Below are positions 1-9,052 of a stretch of 64,000 bases of DNA, piece after piece. Numbering within the stretch: position 1 is the stretch's first letter; each line of letters starts with the position of its first letter. The translations under genes and the position numbers were made by a program. Below the pieces are notes generated by a model. The model worked only from the letters and a program-made list of their open reading frames with translations, was not told where the DNA came from and ran no database searches. The DNA comes from Leisingera methylohalidivorans DSM 14336. Its GTDB lineage: Bacteria > Pseudomonadota > Alphaproteobacteria > Rhodobacterales > Rhodobacteraceae. Location of the stretch: contig NC_023135.1 in assembly GCF_000511355.1 (NCBI RefSeq), forward strand, positions 2,816,371-2,880,370, given 5' to 3'.

Positions 1-176
1 GGGATAGTGACTTTTTCGCCTTCGTCCGGGACACCGCTTCCGCTTTGGATCGATTTTCCCCGGACCGACCGGTCGACGCGTTCTTTAATGTTTTCCCGGG
101 CCCGCCGCAGGAACCGTTGCCGGTTCCCGAGACTCTTGCCCTTCGGATTGGAGCGCCTGTCGATGAAATGATGCAT
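1..176 (-). CDS. YeaH/DUF444 family protein, N-terminal part (runs off the window)
   Basis: The first 58 codons of a minus-strand gene begin at the ATG at 174-176, with a GAGGAG ribosome site just upstream, 18 bases after the prkA stop. The visible peptide starts MHHFIDRRSNPKGKSLGNRQ and continues arginine-rich (RFLRRARENIKERVD), which is the typical start of the YeaH/DUF444 family. That family has a von Willebrand-like fold and is almost always encoded beside prkA, often followed by a SpoVR-type gene. Its biochemical role is not settled; it is thought to act with the PrkA kinase under starvation or stress. The rest lies outside the window, so completeness cannot be judged. Confidence 0.85.
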   Translation of the reverse strand, partial: MHHFIDRRSNPKGKSLGNRQRFLRRARENIKERVDRSVRGKSIQSGSGVPDEGEKVTI

Positions 177-194
177 GTTGCACAGCGCTCCTCT

Positions 195-2129
195 TTAGCC
201 CGCCTTGTTGACGCGCATGTACCATTCGACCAGACGCCGCACTTGGCGGTCAGTGTAGCCATGGCCGCGCATCCGTTCGACGAACTCCTGATGCTTGCCT
301 TCAGTCTTGCTGTCCTTTTTTGATCCGAAAGAAATCACCGGCAGCAGTTCCTCGACCTGGCTGAACATATGCTTCTCGATCACATCGCGCAGCTTCTCAT
401 AAGAGTTCCAAGCCGGGTTCTTGCCGGTGTTTGCGCGGTGGCGCAGGGCAAATTTCACGACCTCGTTGCGGAAGTCCTTTGGATTGGCAATGCCAACCGG
501 CTTTTCGATCTTCGAAAGCTCCGCGTCCAGCACTTCGCGGTTATAAAGCTGGCCGGTATCAGGATCCTTGTAATCCTGCTCCTCAATCCAGGCATCCGCG
601 TAGGAAATATAGCGGTCAAAGACATTCTGGCCGTATTCTGTATAACTTTCGAGGTACGCCTTCTGGATCTCGTTGCCGATGAACTCTTCATAACGCGGCG
701 CCAGTTCAGTCTTGATGAACTCCAGATACTTTTGTTCGGTCTCCTGCGGAAACTGCTCGCGTTTAATCATCTGCTCCAGCACATACATCAGATGCACCGG
801 ATCCGCGGCCACTTCATCTGTGTCGAAGTTGAAGGTGGTGGACAGCACCTTGAAGGCGAAGCGGGTGGAGATGCCGTTCATCCCCTCATCCACGCCGGCG
901 CGGTCCTGATACTCCTGCACCGTCTTGGCCTTGGGGTCGGTGTCTTTCAGGCTTTCACCGTCATAGACCCGCATCTTGGAGTAAAGGTTTGAGTTCTCAT
1001 GCGGCTTCAGCCTGGTCAGCACCGAGAAGCGGCTGAGAATTTTAAGCGTCTCCGGCGCACATGGCGCATTGCGAAGTTCGCTGTGCTCAATCAGCTTATC
1101 GTAGATCATCGACTCGTCGGAAACCCGCAGGCAGTACGGCACCTTGACGATCGACACCCGGTCGATGAAGGCCTCATTGTTCTTGTTGTTCTTGAAGGAT
1201 TGCCATTCGGACTCGTTGGAATGTGCCAGGATCAAGCCGCTGAAGGGGATCGCACCAAAGCTTTCGGTGCCCATGTAGTTGCCTTCCTGGGTCGCCGTCA
1301 GCAGCGGGTGCAGCATCTTGATCGGCGCCTTGAACATCTCGACAAATTCCAGAATACCCTGGGTCGCCCGATTCAGCCCGCCGGCAAAGCTGTATGCATC
1401 CGGGTTGTCCTGACTGAAATGCTCCAGCTGGCGGATATCAACCTTACCAACCAGAGTTGAGATATCCTGGTTGTTCTCATCGCCCGGCTCAACCTTGGCC
1501 ACACAGATGCGGCGCAGGCGCGATGGGTACATGCGCACCACAGAGAACTTGTTGATATCGCCGTCGAATTCATCCAGCCGCTGCACCGCCCAAGGCGACA
1601 TCAGCCCCGGCAGTCGATGCTGGACAATGCCGTATTCATCTTCGAGGATCTTACCCATGCGGACCGGGTCAAACAGGCCCAGCGGGCTTTCGAAAATCGG
1701 CGAGATTTGATCGCCCGCTTTCAGCACATAGATCGGCTGCTCTTCGACCAAGCGCTTCAGACGTTCCGCCAGCGAGGATTTACCGCCGCCAACCGGGCCC
1801 AAAAGATAAAGGATCTGCTTACGCTCCTCCAGCCCCTGCGCGGCGTGGCGGAAGTAACCCACGATCCGCTCAATCGTGTCCTCCATGCCGAAGAAGTCGT
1901 GAAAGGCGCTGTAGCGCTTGATTGTGCGGTTCTGAAAGATCGGCCCGAGCCGCGAGTCCTTGGACGTGTCTACCAGCTCCTCTTTGCCAATTGCCTTCAA
2001 CATCCTCTCGGCGACGTTGGCGTACAGGCTGGGATCGTCGCGGCAGGCGTTCAGGTAGTCCTGCAGCGGCATTTCCTGCTCGCGGGTTTCGCCGTACTGC
2101 TCCGCAAAAAGTTCGGCAATGTCTTTCAT
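195..2129 (-). CDS. prkA: PrkA serine protein kinase / AAA+ ATPase
   Basis: This 644-residue cytoplasmic protein has the same length as E. coli YeaG. Residues 111-119 (GPVGGGKSS) form the Walker A loop of the AAA+ module that fills the N-terminal two thirds; the C-terminal third is the PrkA domain. The ATG at 2127-2129 follows an AGGAGG about 10 bases upstream, which fixes the start. PrkA proteins phosphorylate serine residues and are linked to nitrogen-starvation and stationary-phase responses in enterobacteria; some homologues have been reported as AAA+ proteases. The yeaH-like gene starts 18 bases downstream, so the two form an operon. The frame is intact. Family is certain; substrates are unknown. 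Confidence 0.95.
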   Translation of the reverse strand: MKDIAELFAEQYGETREQEMPLQDYLNACRDDPSLYANVAERMLKAIGKEELVDTSKDSRLGPIFQNRTIKRYSAFHDFFGMEDTIERIVGYFRHAAQGLEERKQILYLLGPVGGGKSSLAERLKRLVEEQPIYVLKAGDQISPIFESPLGLFDPVRMGKILEDEYGIVQHRLPGLMSPWAVQRLDEFDGDINKFSVVRMYPSRLRRICVAKVEPGDENNQDISTLVGKVDIRQLEHFSQDNPDAYSFAGGLNRATQGILEFVEMFKAPIKMLHPLLTATQEGNYMGTESFGAIPFSGLILAHSNESEWQSFKNNKNNEAFIDRVSIVKVPYCLRVSDESMIYDKLIEHSELRNAPCAPETLKILSRFSVLTRLKPHENSNLYSKMRVYDGESLKDTDPKAKTVQEYQDRAGVDEGMNGISTRFAFKVLSTTFNFDTDEVAADPVHLMYVLEQMIKREQFPQETEQKYLEFIKTELAPRYEEFIGNEIQKAYLESYTEYGQNVFDRYISYADAWIEEQDYKDPDTGQLYNREVLDAELSKIEKPVGIANPKDFRNEVVKFALRHRANTGKNPAWNSYEKLRDVIEKHMFSQVEELLPVISFGSKKDSKTEGKHQEFVERMRGHGYTDRQVRRLVEWYMRVNKAG

Positions 2130-2861
2130 CTTGGATCAAGCCTCCTGGTTAGCTGGCGCCGGTCCTCCTGGCGTTCTGGTTCGCGCACGGACAGACAGTG
2201 CCCAGCACGTGGGCATGGATGTCCGCGTCAGTGTTAGAATTCTGATTTCTGCTCAGCGCCGCTGCCGGCGTACTACGTCCGGCTGGCCGCTCTTGGCGGC
2301 GGCCTGCGCCCGGCGCACCGGGGCTTTCGGCGTCATGTTACTTACATTCGAGCTTACACCAATTACGAACTTCTTACTATCTGAAAGTGGTGTACTTTTA
2401 ATTAATTGCCAGAAACTTTTGCGGGAATTTCTCTTCACATCCCAGCGATCACCTCCGCTGCAAGACCGTTCTGCGCCGCAAAATTTCAACGGCTTCGTCG
2501 TCAACCATCGCTGCGACCCGGGTATCGAAGACAGCTTTCCCCGGCCCTGACTGCGCTCCCCGCGGGCACAATGATTTGCACATTCTACCGCGCGCCTGCT
2601 GGCCGTTCATGGCGGGCGCCCCGGCTGGCACAGCATCACAAGAGCACAAAAAACCTTCAAAAATCTGCGGCAGCCAAGACACGGTTACCAAGAAAACCGC
2701 CTCTCGGACGGCCCGCTCATACTGGACAGGTCTATTAAAATTGTAACAGTATGGCCTTAAAATGGCCGCAAAAGATGGCCGATGGGCAAACGTACAGGCA
2801 ACGGAACGGCGCGGCATCCGCCAATTTGCGGCTGCGCAGCGCACAGATGAGTGGTATTACA
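2130..2861. other. Long intergenic region between divergent prkA and adhesin genes
   Basis: This stretch of about 730 bases separates prkA (minus) from the adhesin gene (plus) and must hold promoters for both. An AT-rich patch at about 2340-2410 (containing TTTTAATTAATTG) stands out against the GC-rich surroundings. Short open frames occur on both strands but none has a ribosome site or a recognisable protein. No clear operator was identified. Confidence 0.5.
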
Positions 2862-5381
2862 ATGAGCACAGTTGCATTTATTACCCGCGATATGGCGGGC
2901 ACTACACAGCATGGGAACTTTTCCGAAGACACACCGGCGCGTATCGACGCAGCCCATGCCAAAGATATTTCGCTGAATCTCAGCCCTGCCGATGTCGAAA
3001 GCTACTCCCGCCAAGGCGGCAACCTGCATATCAACTTGGCTAACGGCCAGGAACTGGTGATTGAGAACTACTATTCCTACGGTTCATCCGGCGGGAAGAA
3101 CCTGTTCCTCAGCCAGGACGGCGATTTCACCGAGGTTGTGCTGGAAGACAAATCCAGCGGCATGCTCTTCGCCACCTATGAGCCGCTGGATCTGACCGGC
3201 AAGTGGAGCGCCTATGACGAAATGGTGTTCCTGGACGTTGACCGCATCGAGCCGGTGGTAGCGCCGCTGGCCGCACCGTTGTTCGGCGGGCTCGGCGCAG
3301 CCGGAGCCGCAGCAGGCGTCGTTGGCGCTGCAGCAATCGCCGGCGGTGGCGGCAGTGACAGCGGAGGGACGAACGGCATTGTCCCGACAGTCGATGACCC
3401 TGATGCCTCTTACCCGGTTTCCGGATCCACGACCGAACCTGTCGTTATTACAGGCACCGGCGCACCGGGATCCGAAGTGACCGTCACTGTCGGCACGTCC
3501 ACAGCCACCGCAACCGTCGATGACGACGGCGTTTGGAGCGTCACCTTCCCGGTCGATGATCTGCCGGAAGACGGGAACTATGACTCCACAGTGCATGTGG
3601 TCGACCCGAACGGGACTGAATTCGACCTGGACGGCCCTTCGGTCGTGATCGACACGGTTGCTACTGTCGACCTCGACGAGGGCCAGGCAGGAGGCGACGA
3701 TTTAATTAATGCCGCGGAAGCAGCAGATGGCGTTACCCTGACCGGAACCGCCGAAGCGGGCGCCACAGTGGAAGTAACATTTCAGGGTGTTACCCGGACG
3801 GTTACCGCAATCGAAGACGGGACCTGGAGTGCTGACTTCGCGGCCTCGGAAATCGCCTCCGGGGAATATGACTCGGAAGTCAGCGTCACCGCGACCGATA
3901 CATTTGGCAATTCGGACAGTGTCACTGGTACTGTCCGCGTGGACACCACAACGGCTGTGGCAATCGACAATGGCCAGGCAGGCGGTGATGACATTGTCAG
4001 CAATGCGGAGGCCACGGCTGGCCTGACTTTGACCGGAACCGGCGAGGCGGGCGCAAGTGTCAGTGTCACCGTTGAGGGCGTAACCCGCACCGCGACCGTG
4101 GATGCGGATGGCAATTGGGCTGCCGAATTCGAAGCGGGTTCCCTGCCCGCCGGCGAATACGACACGACTGTCAGCGCGACCTCCACCGACGCGGCCGGCA
4201 ATACGGCCACTGCCACGGCTGATCTCCACGTGGACACTGTGGTCGATCCGCTCGCTTTGAATTCCGGCAGCATCGAGGGCGATAATGTCGTAAACGAGAT
4301 CGAACGCAGCGACGGGGTGACCCTGACCGGCACGGTTGAGCCGGGCTCGGCGGTGGTTGTGCAACTGGGTGATGCGACCGAAACCGCCACGGTGGATGCG
4401 GACGGCAACTGGAGCGCATCCTTCGCAGCCGCTGACATTGCTCAGGGAAGCTACGATGCAGCCGTGGTTGTGTCTGCCACGGACGCCGTTGGCAACACGT
4501 CGGAAATCACTGACACGCTAGCCATCGACACTGAGGTAGTGCCCTTCACCTCGGACAGCGTGACCGATGACGATGTGGTGAGCCTGGCGGAAAGTTCTGC
4601 GGGCCTCTCGATGTCCGGCACAGTCGAACCCGGATCGACAGTGCAAGTCACCATTCAGGGCGTAACCCGGAACGCTCTTGTGGATCCGGACGGCAACTGG
4701 ACTGCGGAGTTTGAAGCCGGCGACCTGCGCGAAGGCACTTATGAGGCAACAGCTGCAATCACGGCCACGGATCCGGCAGGCAATACGCAGACCCTGATTG
4801 AGGAATTCAGCGTCGACACAGAATATGATGCCCCCAACATTGGCGATGTGATCAGCACCGGCACCAGTGTCAGCGGCGTTTTCAGCGACGATTTTGAGGC
4901 CGGCGACACGATACATGAGCTGACCAGCACGGGCAGTGTTTCAGATGTCAGCGGCACTGAAACCGATCTTGGCAACGGCGAGACCCTGTACGACTTCGAT
5001 GCAGACGTGCCGGACGGCTCGCACCTGGTTGTTAACCGGGTGGACGACGCCGGCAACAGCTCCGGCACATTGGTGGTTCTCGAAGACGGTGCCGGCGCAA
5101 CTGTGCTGAATCATTCGGGCCTCGCGCAGTTCAACATCGACGAGCTGAATCTGGTCCATGCCGATGCGGTCGATCTGACCCTGACCGAAGCCGATATCAA
5201 CGCACTGTCGGGCAATGCCAACAAGCTCACCGTGCATGGCGAATCCGATGACACGCTTACCATCACCGGGGCAACGGCTGCGGGCACCGAAACGGTCGAT
5301 GGCGAGACCTTCAACGTCTACACCATCGGCGATGACGGCACCACGCTGGCGGTGGACGAAGACGTCAACGTCTTGATCTGA
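2862..5381 (+). CDS. Bap/BapA-like large adhesin with Ig-like repeats
   Basis: An 839-residue secreted surface protein is read from the ATG at 2862, where the peptide MSTVAFITRDMAGT matches the start of a BapA-type prefix domain; the frame stays open upstream to 2751 but that part does not look like protein of this family. After the N-terminal domain (about residues 1-130) comes a Gly/Ala-rich linker (about 133-170), five Ig-like repeats of about 97 residues (about 185-656), and a C-terminal region with LTLTEADINALSGNANKL that resembles type I secretion substrates. No RTX calcium nonapeptides are visible. The next three genes encode a LapE/LapB/LapC-type exporter, so this is very likely its cargo and a biofilm or attachment factor. 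Confidence 0.8.
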   Translation: MSTVAFITRDMAGTTQHGNFSEDTPARIDAAHAKDISLNLSPADVESYSRQGGNLHINLANGQELVIENYYSYGSSGGKNLFLSQDGDFTEVVLEDKSSGMLFATYEPLDLTGKWSAYDEMVFLDVDRIEPVVAPLAAPLFGGLGAAGAAAGVVGAAAIAGGGGSDSGGTNGIVPTVDDPDASYPVSGSTTEPVVITGTGAPGSEVTVTVGTSTATATVDDDGVWSVTFPVDDLPEDGNYDSTVHVVDPNGTEFDLDGPSVVIDTVATVDLDEGQAGGDDLINAAEAADGVTLTGTAEAGATVEVTFQGVTRTVTAIEDGTWSADFAASEIASGEYDSEVSVTATDTFGNSDSVTGTVRVDTTTAVAIDNGQAGGDDIVSNAEATAGLTLTGTGEAGASVSVTVEGVTRTATVDADGNWAAEFEAGSLPAGEYDTTVSATSTDAAGNTATATADLHVDTVVDPLALNSGSIEGDNVVNEIERSDGVTLTGTVEPGSAVVVQLGDATETATVDADGNWSASFAAADIAQGSYDAAVVVSATDAVGNTSEITDTLAIDTEVVPFTSDSVTDDDVVSLAESSAGLSMSGTVEPGSTVQVTIQGVTRNALVDPDGNWTAEFEAGDLREGTYEATAAITATDPAGNTQTLIEEFSVDTEYDAPNIGDVISTGTSVSGVFSDDFEAGDTIHELTSTGSVSDVSGTETDLGNGETLYDFDADVPDGSHLVVNRVDDAGNSSGTLVVLEDGAGATVLNHSGLAQFNIDELNLVHADAVDLTLTEADINALSGNANKLTVHGESDDTLTITGATAAGTETVDGETFNVYTIGDDGTTLAVDEDVNVLI
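3415..4830 (+). repeat. Five tandem Ig-like repeat units within the adhesin gene
   Basis: Units of about 290 bases encode the recurring pattern GT-x-E-x-G-(A/S)-x-V ... TATVD-x-DGNW ... G-x-Y ... ATD-x-x-GN ... VDT. The core GT(A/G/V)E(A/P)G motif begins near 3737, 4027, 4330 and 4618, with a more divergent first copy near 3450. DNA between copies is diverged, so these are old repeats rather than a recent expansion. Confidence 0.8.
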
Positions 5382-5387
5382 TCTATC

Positions 5388-5413
5388 GGCCCGGCGGTCA
5401 TTGCCACCGGGCC
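5388..5413 (+). other. Intercistronic hairpin after the adhesin gene
   Basis: GGCCCGG at 5388-5394 pairs with CCGGGCC at 5407-5413, 7 bases after the adhesin stop and 41 bases before the next start. No T-tract follows directly. It may reduce expression of the exporter relative to the adhesin or protect the adhesin mRNA 3' end. Confidence 0.5.
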
Positions 5414-5453
5414 CAATACATTAAAAGCCTAAAACAAAAGGGCAAATGGCAGG

Positions 5454-6743
5454 ATGCAACCGGGACGCTTCTTTTGCGCCATCGCAGTGATGTGCAGCCT
5501 GTCGGCCTGCGCCCAAACGCTGCCGTTCGGCGGCGGAGATAGCGCAGATACCGCGCCGCGCAGCAATTTCTCGCAAACCGGCGAGGCCTCCTCCGCAGTG
5601 ATCCGGGATCTGATGGAACGCCGTTCCCTGCTGACGCAAGACAGCGCCTACGGGCAAGTGGCCGAAGCCGCAATTGCCGCCTCTTCCCGCGCTGCCGAAG
5701 CAGAGTTGATCAGTGCCAAACTGCGCGCCGAAGCAGCCTCCAAGAACTGGCTGCCAACCCTTGGCCCATCCGTCAGCCTGACAGATCTGGGGGAACTGGT
5801 GGCCGGCTTGCTGATTGAGCAGGTGTTGTTTGACAATGGCCGCCGCAAGGCCGAGCGCGCCTTTGCCGCCGCTGATGTCGAAGTGGCTGCCGTCAGCCTG
5901 TCCCAGGACATGAACAGCCGCGTCGAAACCGCTGTCGGGCTATATGCCGCGGCCTTGCGGGGCGATGAAAAGGCCGCCTATGGCAACCGCGCGCTGCGCC
6001 GGATGCAGGAATTCCGCCGCATCGTACAGGGACGCGTCGACGGCGGCGTGTCGGACCGCGCCGACCTCAATGTGGTGGACAGCAAAATCAGCGGCATCCG
6101 AACGGCCACAGCCACCGCCCGTGATGCCGCCGCTACCGCGCGAGCAGAACTGCAGGCGATGACCGGCCGGTCCTTTGCGCAGAAACCCTCGCATCTGGGG
6201 ATAGCCACCCCGCCGGAGCAGGTGCAGTTCCTCTCCGTGCTGAAGGCAAGCGCCGAAGCGGAACGCACCATTGCCCAAGCCAAATCCGGCCGCGCCGGGC
6301 TGCTGCCCCAGATTGCGGCCTCGGGCAATGTGACCTCAGACGGATCCGGTGCCGGGCTGACCCTGGATGTTGGCCAGCCGCTCGGGTTGGGCACGCCCGC
6401 CGCCATTCAAGCGCTGGAAGCCTCCAAGGAGGCCGCCACCCGCCAGATTGGCGAGACCGAGGAGATTGCCCGCCGAACCTACAGCCGCCAGGTCCAGCAA
6501 ATTGCGTCATACCGGCGCCAGGAAGGCGAGACCGCAGCGCTGGTGCGCCGCAGCCGCGAGACTTTCGGCCTGTTTCAGAAGCAATTCGAAGCGGGCCAGC
6601 GCCCTGTGATGGAGGTCATCCAGGTTTACGAAGAGCTGGTGCGCCGCGAGCAGGCCTATATCGACGCGAAATATGAGGTGGTGCTGATCCAGCTGCAGCT
6701 GGCGCGCGACCTGGGGCTGCTGGCCGATGGGGACAAGATTTGA
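5454..6743 (+). CDS. TolC-family outer membrane protein of a type I secretion system (LapE-like)
   Basis: This 429-residue protein has an N-terminal lipoprotein-like signal (hydrophobic stretch ending LSAC at about residues 15-18) and then the long alpha-helical, Ala/Glu/Arg-rich repeats typical of TolC channels. It would form the outer-membrane conduit. It sits between the adhesin and the ABC exporter and its stop overlaps the TTG start of the exporter gene, so the genes are translationally coupled. The frame is intact and of normal length for the family. Cargo is inferred from position to be the adhesin upstream. Confidence 0.85.
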   Translation: MQPGRFFCAIAVMCSLSACAQTLPFGGGDSADTAPRSNFSQTGEASSAVIRDLMERRSLLTQDSAYGQVAEAAIAASSRAAEAELISAKLRAEAASKNWLPTLGPSVSLTDLGELVAGLLIEQVLFDNGRRKAERAFAAADVEVAAVSLSQDMNSRVETAVGLYAAALRGDEKAAYGNRALRRMQEFRRIVQGRVDGGVSDRADLNVVDSKISGIRTATATARDAAATARAELQAMTGRSFAQKPSHLGIATPPEQVQFLSVLKASAEAERTIAQAKSGRAGLLPQIAASGNVTSDGSGAGLTLDVGQPLGLGTPAAIQALEASKEAATRQIGETEEIARRTYSRQVQQIASYRRQEGETAALVRRSRETFGLFQKQFEAGQRPVMEVIQVYEELVRREQAYIDAKYEVVLIQLQLARDLGLLADGDKI

Positions 6744-9052
6744 CCGACACGACGCAAAAGCCTCCGCGCGCCGTCCCCGCCTCCGGCAAGAAACCGGTGT
6801 TGCGGGCTGTGCCTGTGTCCGGCCCTCCGGTAGCGGCACCGGAAGCCATGCCGCCGGCCAACACTCCCGCCCCGGCGCCGGCCGCCAAACGGCAGCCAAA
6901 GACCCAGCCGCAGGATACCCAGCCTGAAGTCGGTTCGCTGCTGGAAGGCGCTGCAACCCGTATTCAGCACCGTGCCAGCCTGATTGCCACATTGGCCGCC
7001 CTGAAGGGCAGCGAAGTACCGGTGAGCGATGTCGCCGCCTTTCTGTGGAGCGAAACCCCAGGTGACCTTTCACTGCATTCGCTGGCAAAGGCGCTGCACA
7101 CCACTGGCCTGCAGCCGAAGATCCTTGAAAAACAGCCGCTGAGCCCGCCCCTTTGGCCTGCCCTGGCGATCATGTCCGGCGGGCAATGCGTGCTGGTGCT
7201 GAGCCAGGCAGACGATGTGCTGACAATCTATGACACTGCCTGTGCGGACAACCGCACCGAGGTGCCGCTGGGTGAATTCAGCCCCTATTTCACCGGCACC
7301 GTGCTGTCGGCCCGCCCCTCGCTGAAGCATATGGCGGCGAAACACACGCCGCAGATAGACCCCGGCCACTGGTTCTGGAGCGAATTCCCGAAATACCGCC
7401 GCCAAGTTGGCGAAATCATGCTAGGATCGCTGGTCGCCAATATCCTGGCGGTCTCGGTCGCGCTGTTCTCGCTGCAGGTCTATGACCGTGTGGTGCCGCA
7501 CCAGTCGCAAGCCACACTGTGGGTGCTCGCAATAGGTGCCTTCCTGGCCATTGCGCTGGAGGCGATGCTGAAGCTGGCCCGGGCCCGGCTGACCGATGCC
7601 GCAGGCCGCCAGATCGAGCTGTCGGTGCAGCATAACCTGATGCGCCGCCTGATCGGCATGCGTTCGGACAAAAAGCCGCTGCCGCCGTCCGGCCTGTTCG
7701 CCGCGATGCGCGATTTCGGCTCGGTGCGGGAGTTCTTCACTTCCTCGACCATCTCGACCCTGGCCGACATCCCTTTTATCGCCGTTTTCCTGCTGCTTGT
7801 GGCTTCGATCGCCGGGCCGGTCGTCTGGGTGATAATCGCCGGCGGCATCCTGATGCTGCTGCCGGCCTATTTCATGCAGAAGAAGATGATCGCCCTGACC
7901 CGCCAGACCCAGGGCGCCAACGCCAAGGCGGGGCGGCTGCTGCATGAGGTGGTGACTGAGCTGGACACCGTAAAAACCCAGCGCGGCGAGGAGCGGGTGC
8001 TGCGGCTGTGGGATGAGCTGAACACGCTGTCGTCCCATTCCGCGACCGAGCAGCGCAAGCTGTCCAGCGCCCTCACCTATTGGTCGCAAGGGGTGCAGCA
8101 AGCGACCTATATCACCGCCGTGGTGCTGGGAACGCTACTGGTTTTCGCAGGCGAGTTCACCGTCGGCACAATCATCGCCACCGGTATTCTGACCAGCCGC
8201 ACCTTGGCGCCGCTGACCCAGTTTGCGGCCACATTGGCGCGCTGGAGCAACGTGAAGGCCGCACTCGAAGGGCTGGATGCGATTGCCCTGGCGCCGCAGG
8301 AAAAAGAAAAGGAACGCACCTACCTGCGCCGTCAGAAGATCGAGGGCCGGTTCGACCTGCGCGAGATCCTGTTCCGCTACGAAGACGACGCTGCACCAAC
8401 ACTCGACGTGCAAGCGGTGGCGGTCACCCCCGGTCAGCGGGTTGCGGTTCTGGGCGTGAACGGGTCGGGAAAGTCCACCCTGCTCAAGCTGCTGTCGGGG
8501 CTTTATGCCCCTGATCACGGCCGCATCCTGCTGGATGGCACTGACATGGCACAGATCGACCCGCGCGACCTGCGGACGGGCATCGGTTATCTCAGCCAGG
8601 ACGTGCGCCTGTTTGCCGGCACTCTGCGCGACAACCTGAACCTCAACCAGCTGGAGCGCGACGACGACCGGCTGATGGACGCGCTGGAGTTTGCCGGCCT
8701 CGGCGCACATGTGCGCAACCACCACAAAGGCCTGGATCTGGAAATCAGCGATGGCGGCCATGGCCTGTCGATCGGTCAGCGCCAGTCGATCGGCTGGGCA
8801 CGGCTGTGGCTGCAGGACCCCTCGGTGGTGCTGCTGGATGAGCCCACAGCCGCGCTGGATCAGACTCTGGAGCGCACCCTGGTCAGCCGTCTGGAAACCT
8901 GGCTGGAAGGCCGCACCGCTGTGATCGCCACCCACCGGATGCCGATTCTGTCGTTGACCAACCGCACCCTGATCCTGCAATCGGGCCGGATGGTCGTCGA
9001 CGGGCCGCGGGATCAGGTTCTGGCCCATTTGGCCGCCGGAGAAGGCAAATGA
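6740..9052 (+). CDS. Type I secretion ABC transporter/permease (LapB-like), degenerate C39-like N-domain
   Basis: A 770-residue exporter starts at TTG 6740, overlapping the previous stop. The first 60 residues are a Pro/Ala-rich cytoplasmic leader. About residues 65-200 form a C39-peptidase-like domain that lacks the catalytic cysteine at the usual N-terminal position, so it should bind rather than cleave cargo, as in HlyB/LapB systems. Transmembrane segments span about 225-500. The nucleotide-binding domain shows Walker A GVNGSGKST, signature LSIGQRQ (instead of LSGGQ) and Walker B VVLLDEPTAALD. The inner-membrane pump would work with the HlyD protein downstream, whose start overlaps its stop. 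Confidence 0.9.
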   Translation: MTDTTQKPPRAVPASGKKPVLRAVPVSGPPVAAPEAMPPANTPAPAPAAKRQPKTQPQDTQPEVGSLLEGAATRIQHRASLIATLAALKGSEVPVSDVAAFLWSETPGDLSLHSLAKALHTTGLQPKILEKQPLSPPLWPALAIMSGGQCVLVLSQADDVLTIYDTACADNRTEVPLGEFSPYFTGTVLSARPSLKHMAAKHTPQIDPGHWFWSEFPKYRRQVGEIMLGSLVANILAVSVALFSLQVYDRVVPHQSQATLWVLAIGAFLAIALEAMLKLARARLTDAAGRQIELSVQHNLMRRLIGMRSDKKPLPPSGLFAAMRDFGSVREFFTSSTISTLADIPFIAVFLLLVASIAGPVVWVIIAGGILMLLPAYFMQKKMIALTRQTQGANAKAGRLLHEVVTELDTVKTQRGEERVLRLWDELNTLSSHSATEQRKLSSALTYWSQGVQQATYITAVVLGTLLVFAGEFTVGTIIATGILTSRTLAPLTQFAATLARWSNVKAALEGLDAIALAPQEKEKERTYLRRQKIEGRFDLREILFRYEDDAAPTLDVQAVAVTPGQRVAVLGVNGSGKSTLLKLLSGLYAPDHGRILLDGTDMAQIDPRDLRTGIGYLSQDVRLFAGTLRDNLNLNQLERDDDRLMDALEFAGLGAHVRNHHKGLDLEISDGGHGLSIGQRQSIGWARLWLQDPSVVLLDEPTAALDQTLERTLVSRLETWLEGRTAVIATHRMPILSLTNRTLILQSGRMVVDGPRDQVLAHLAAGEGK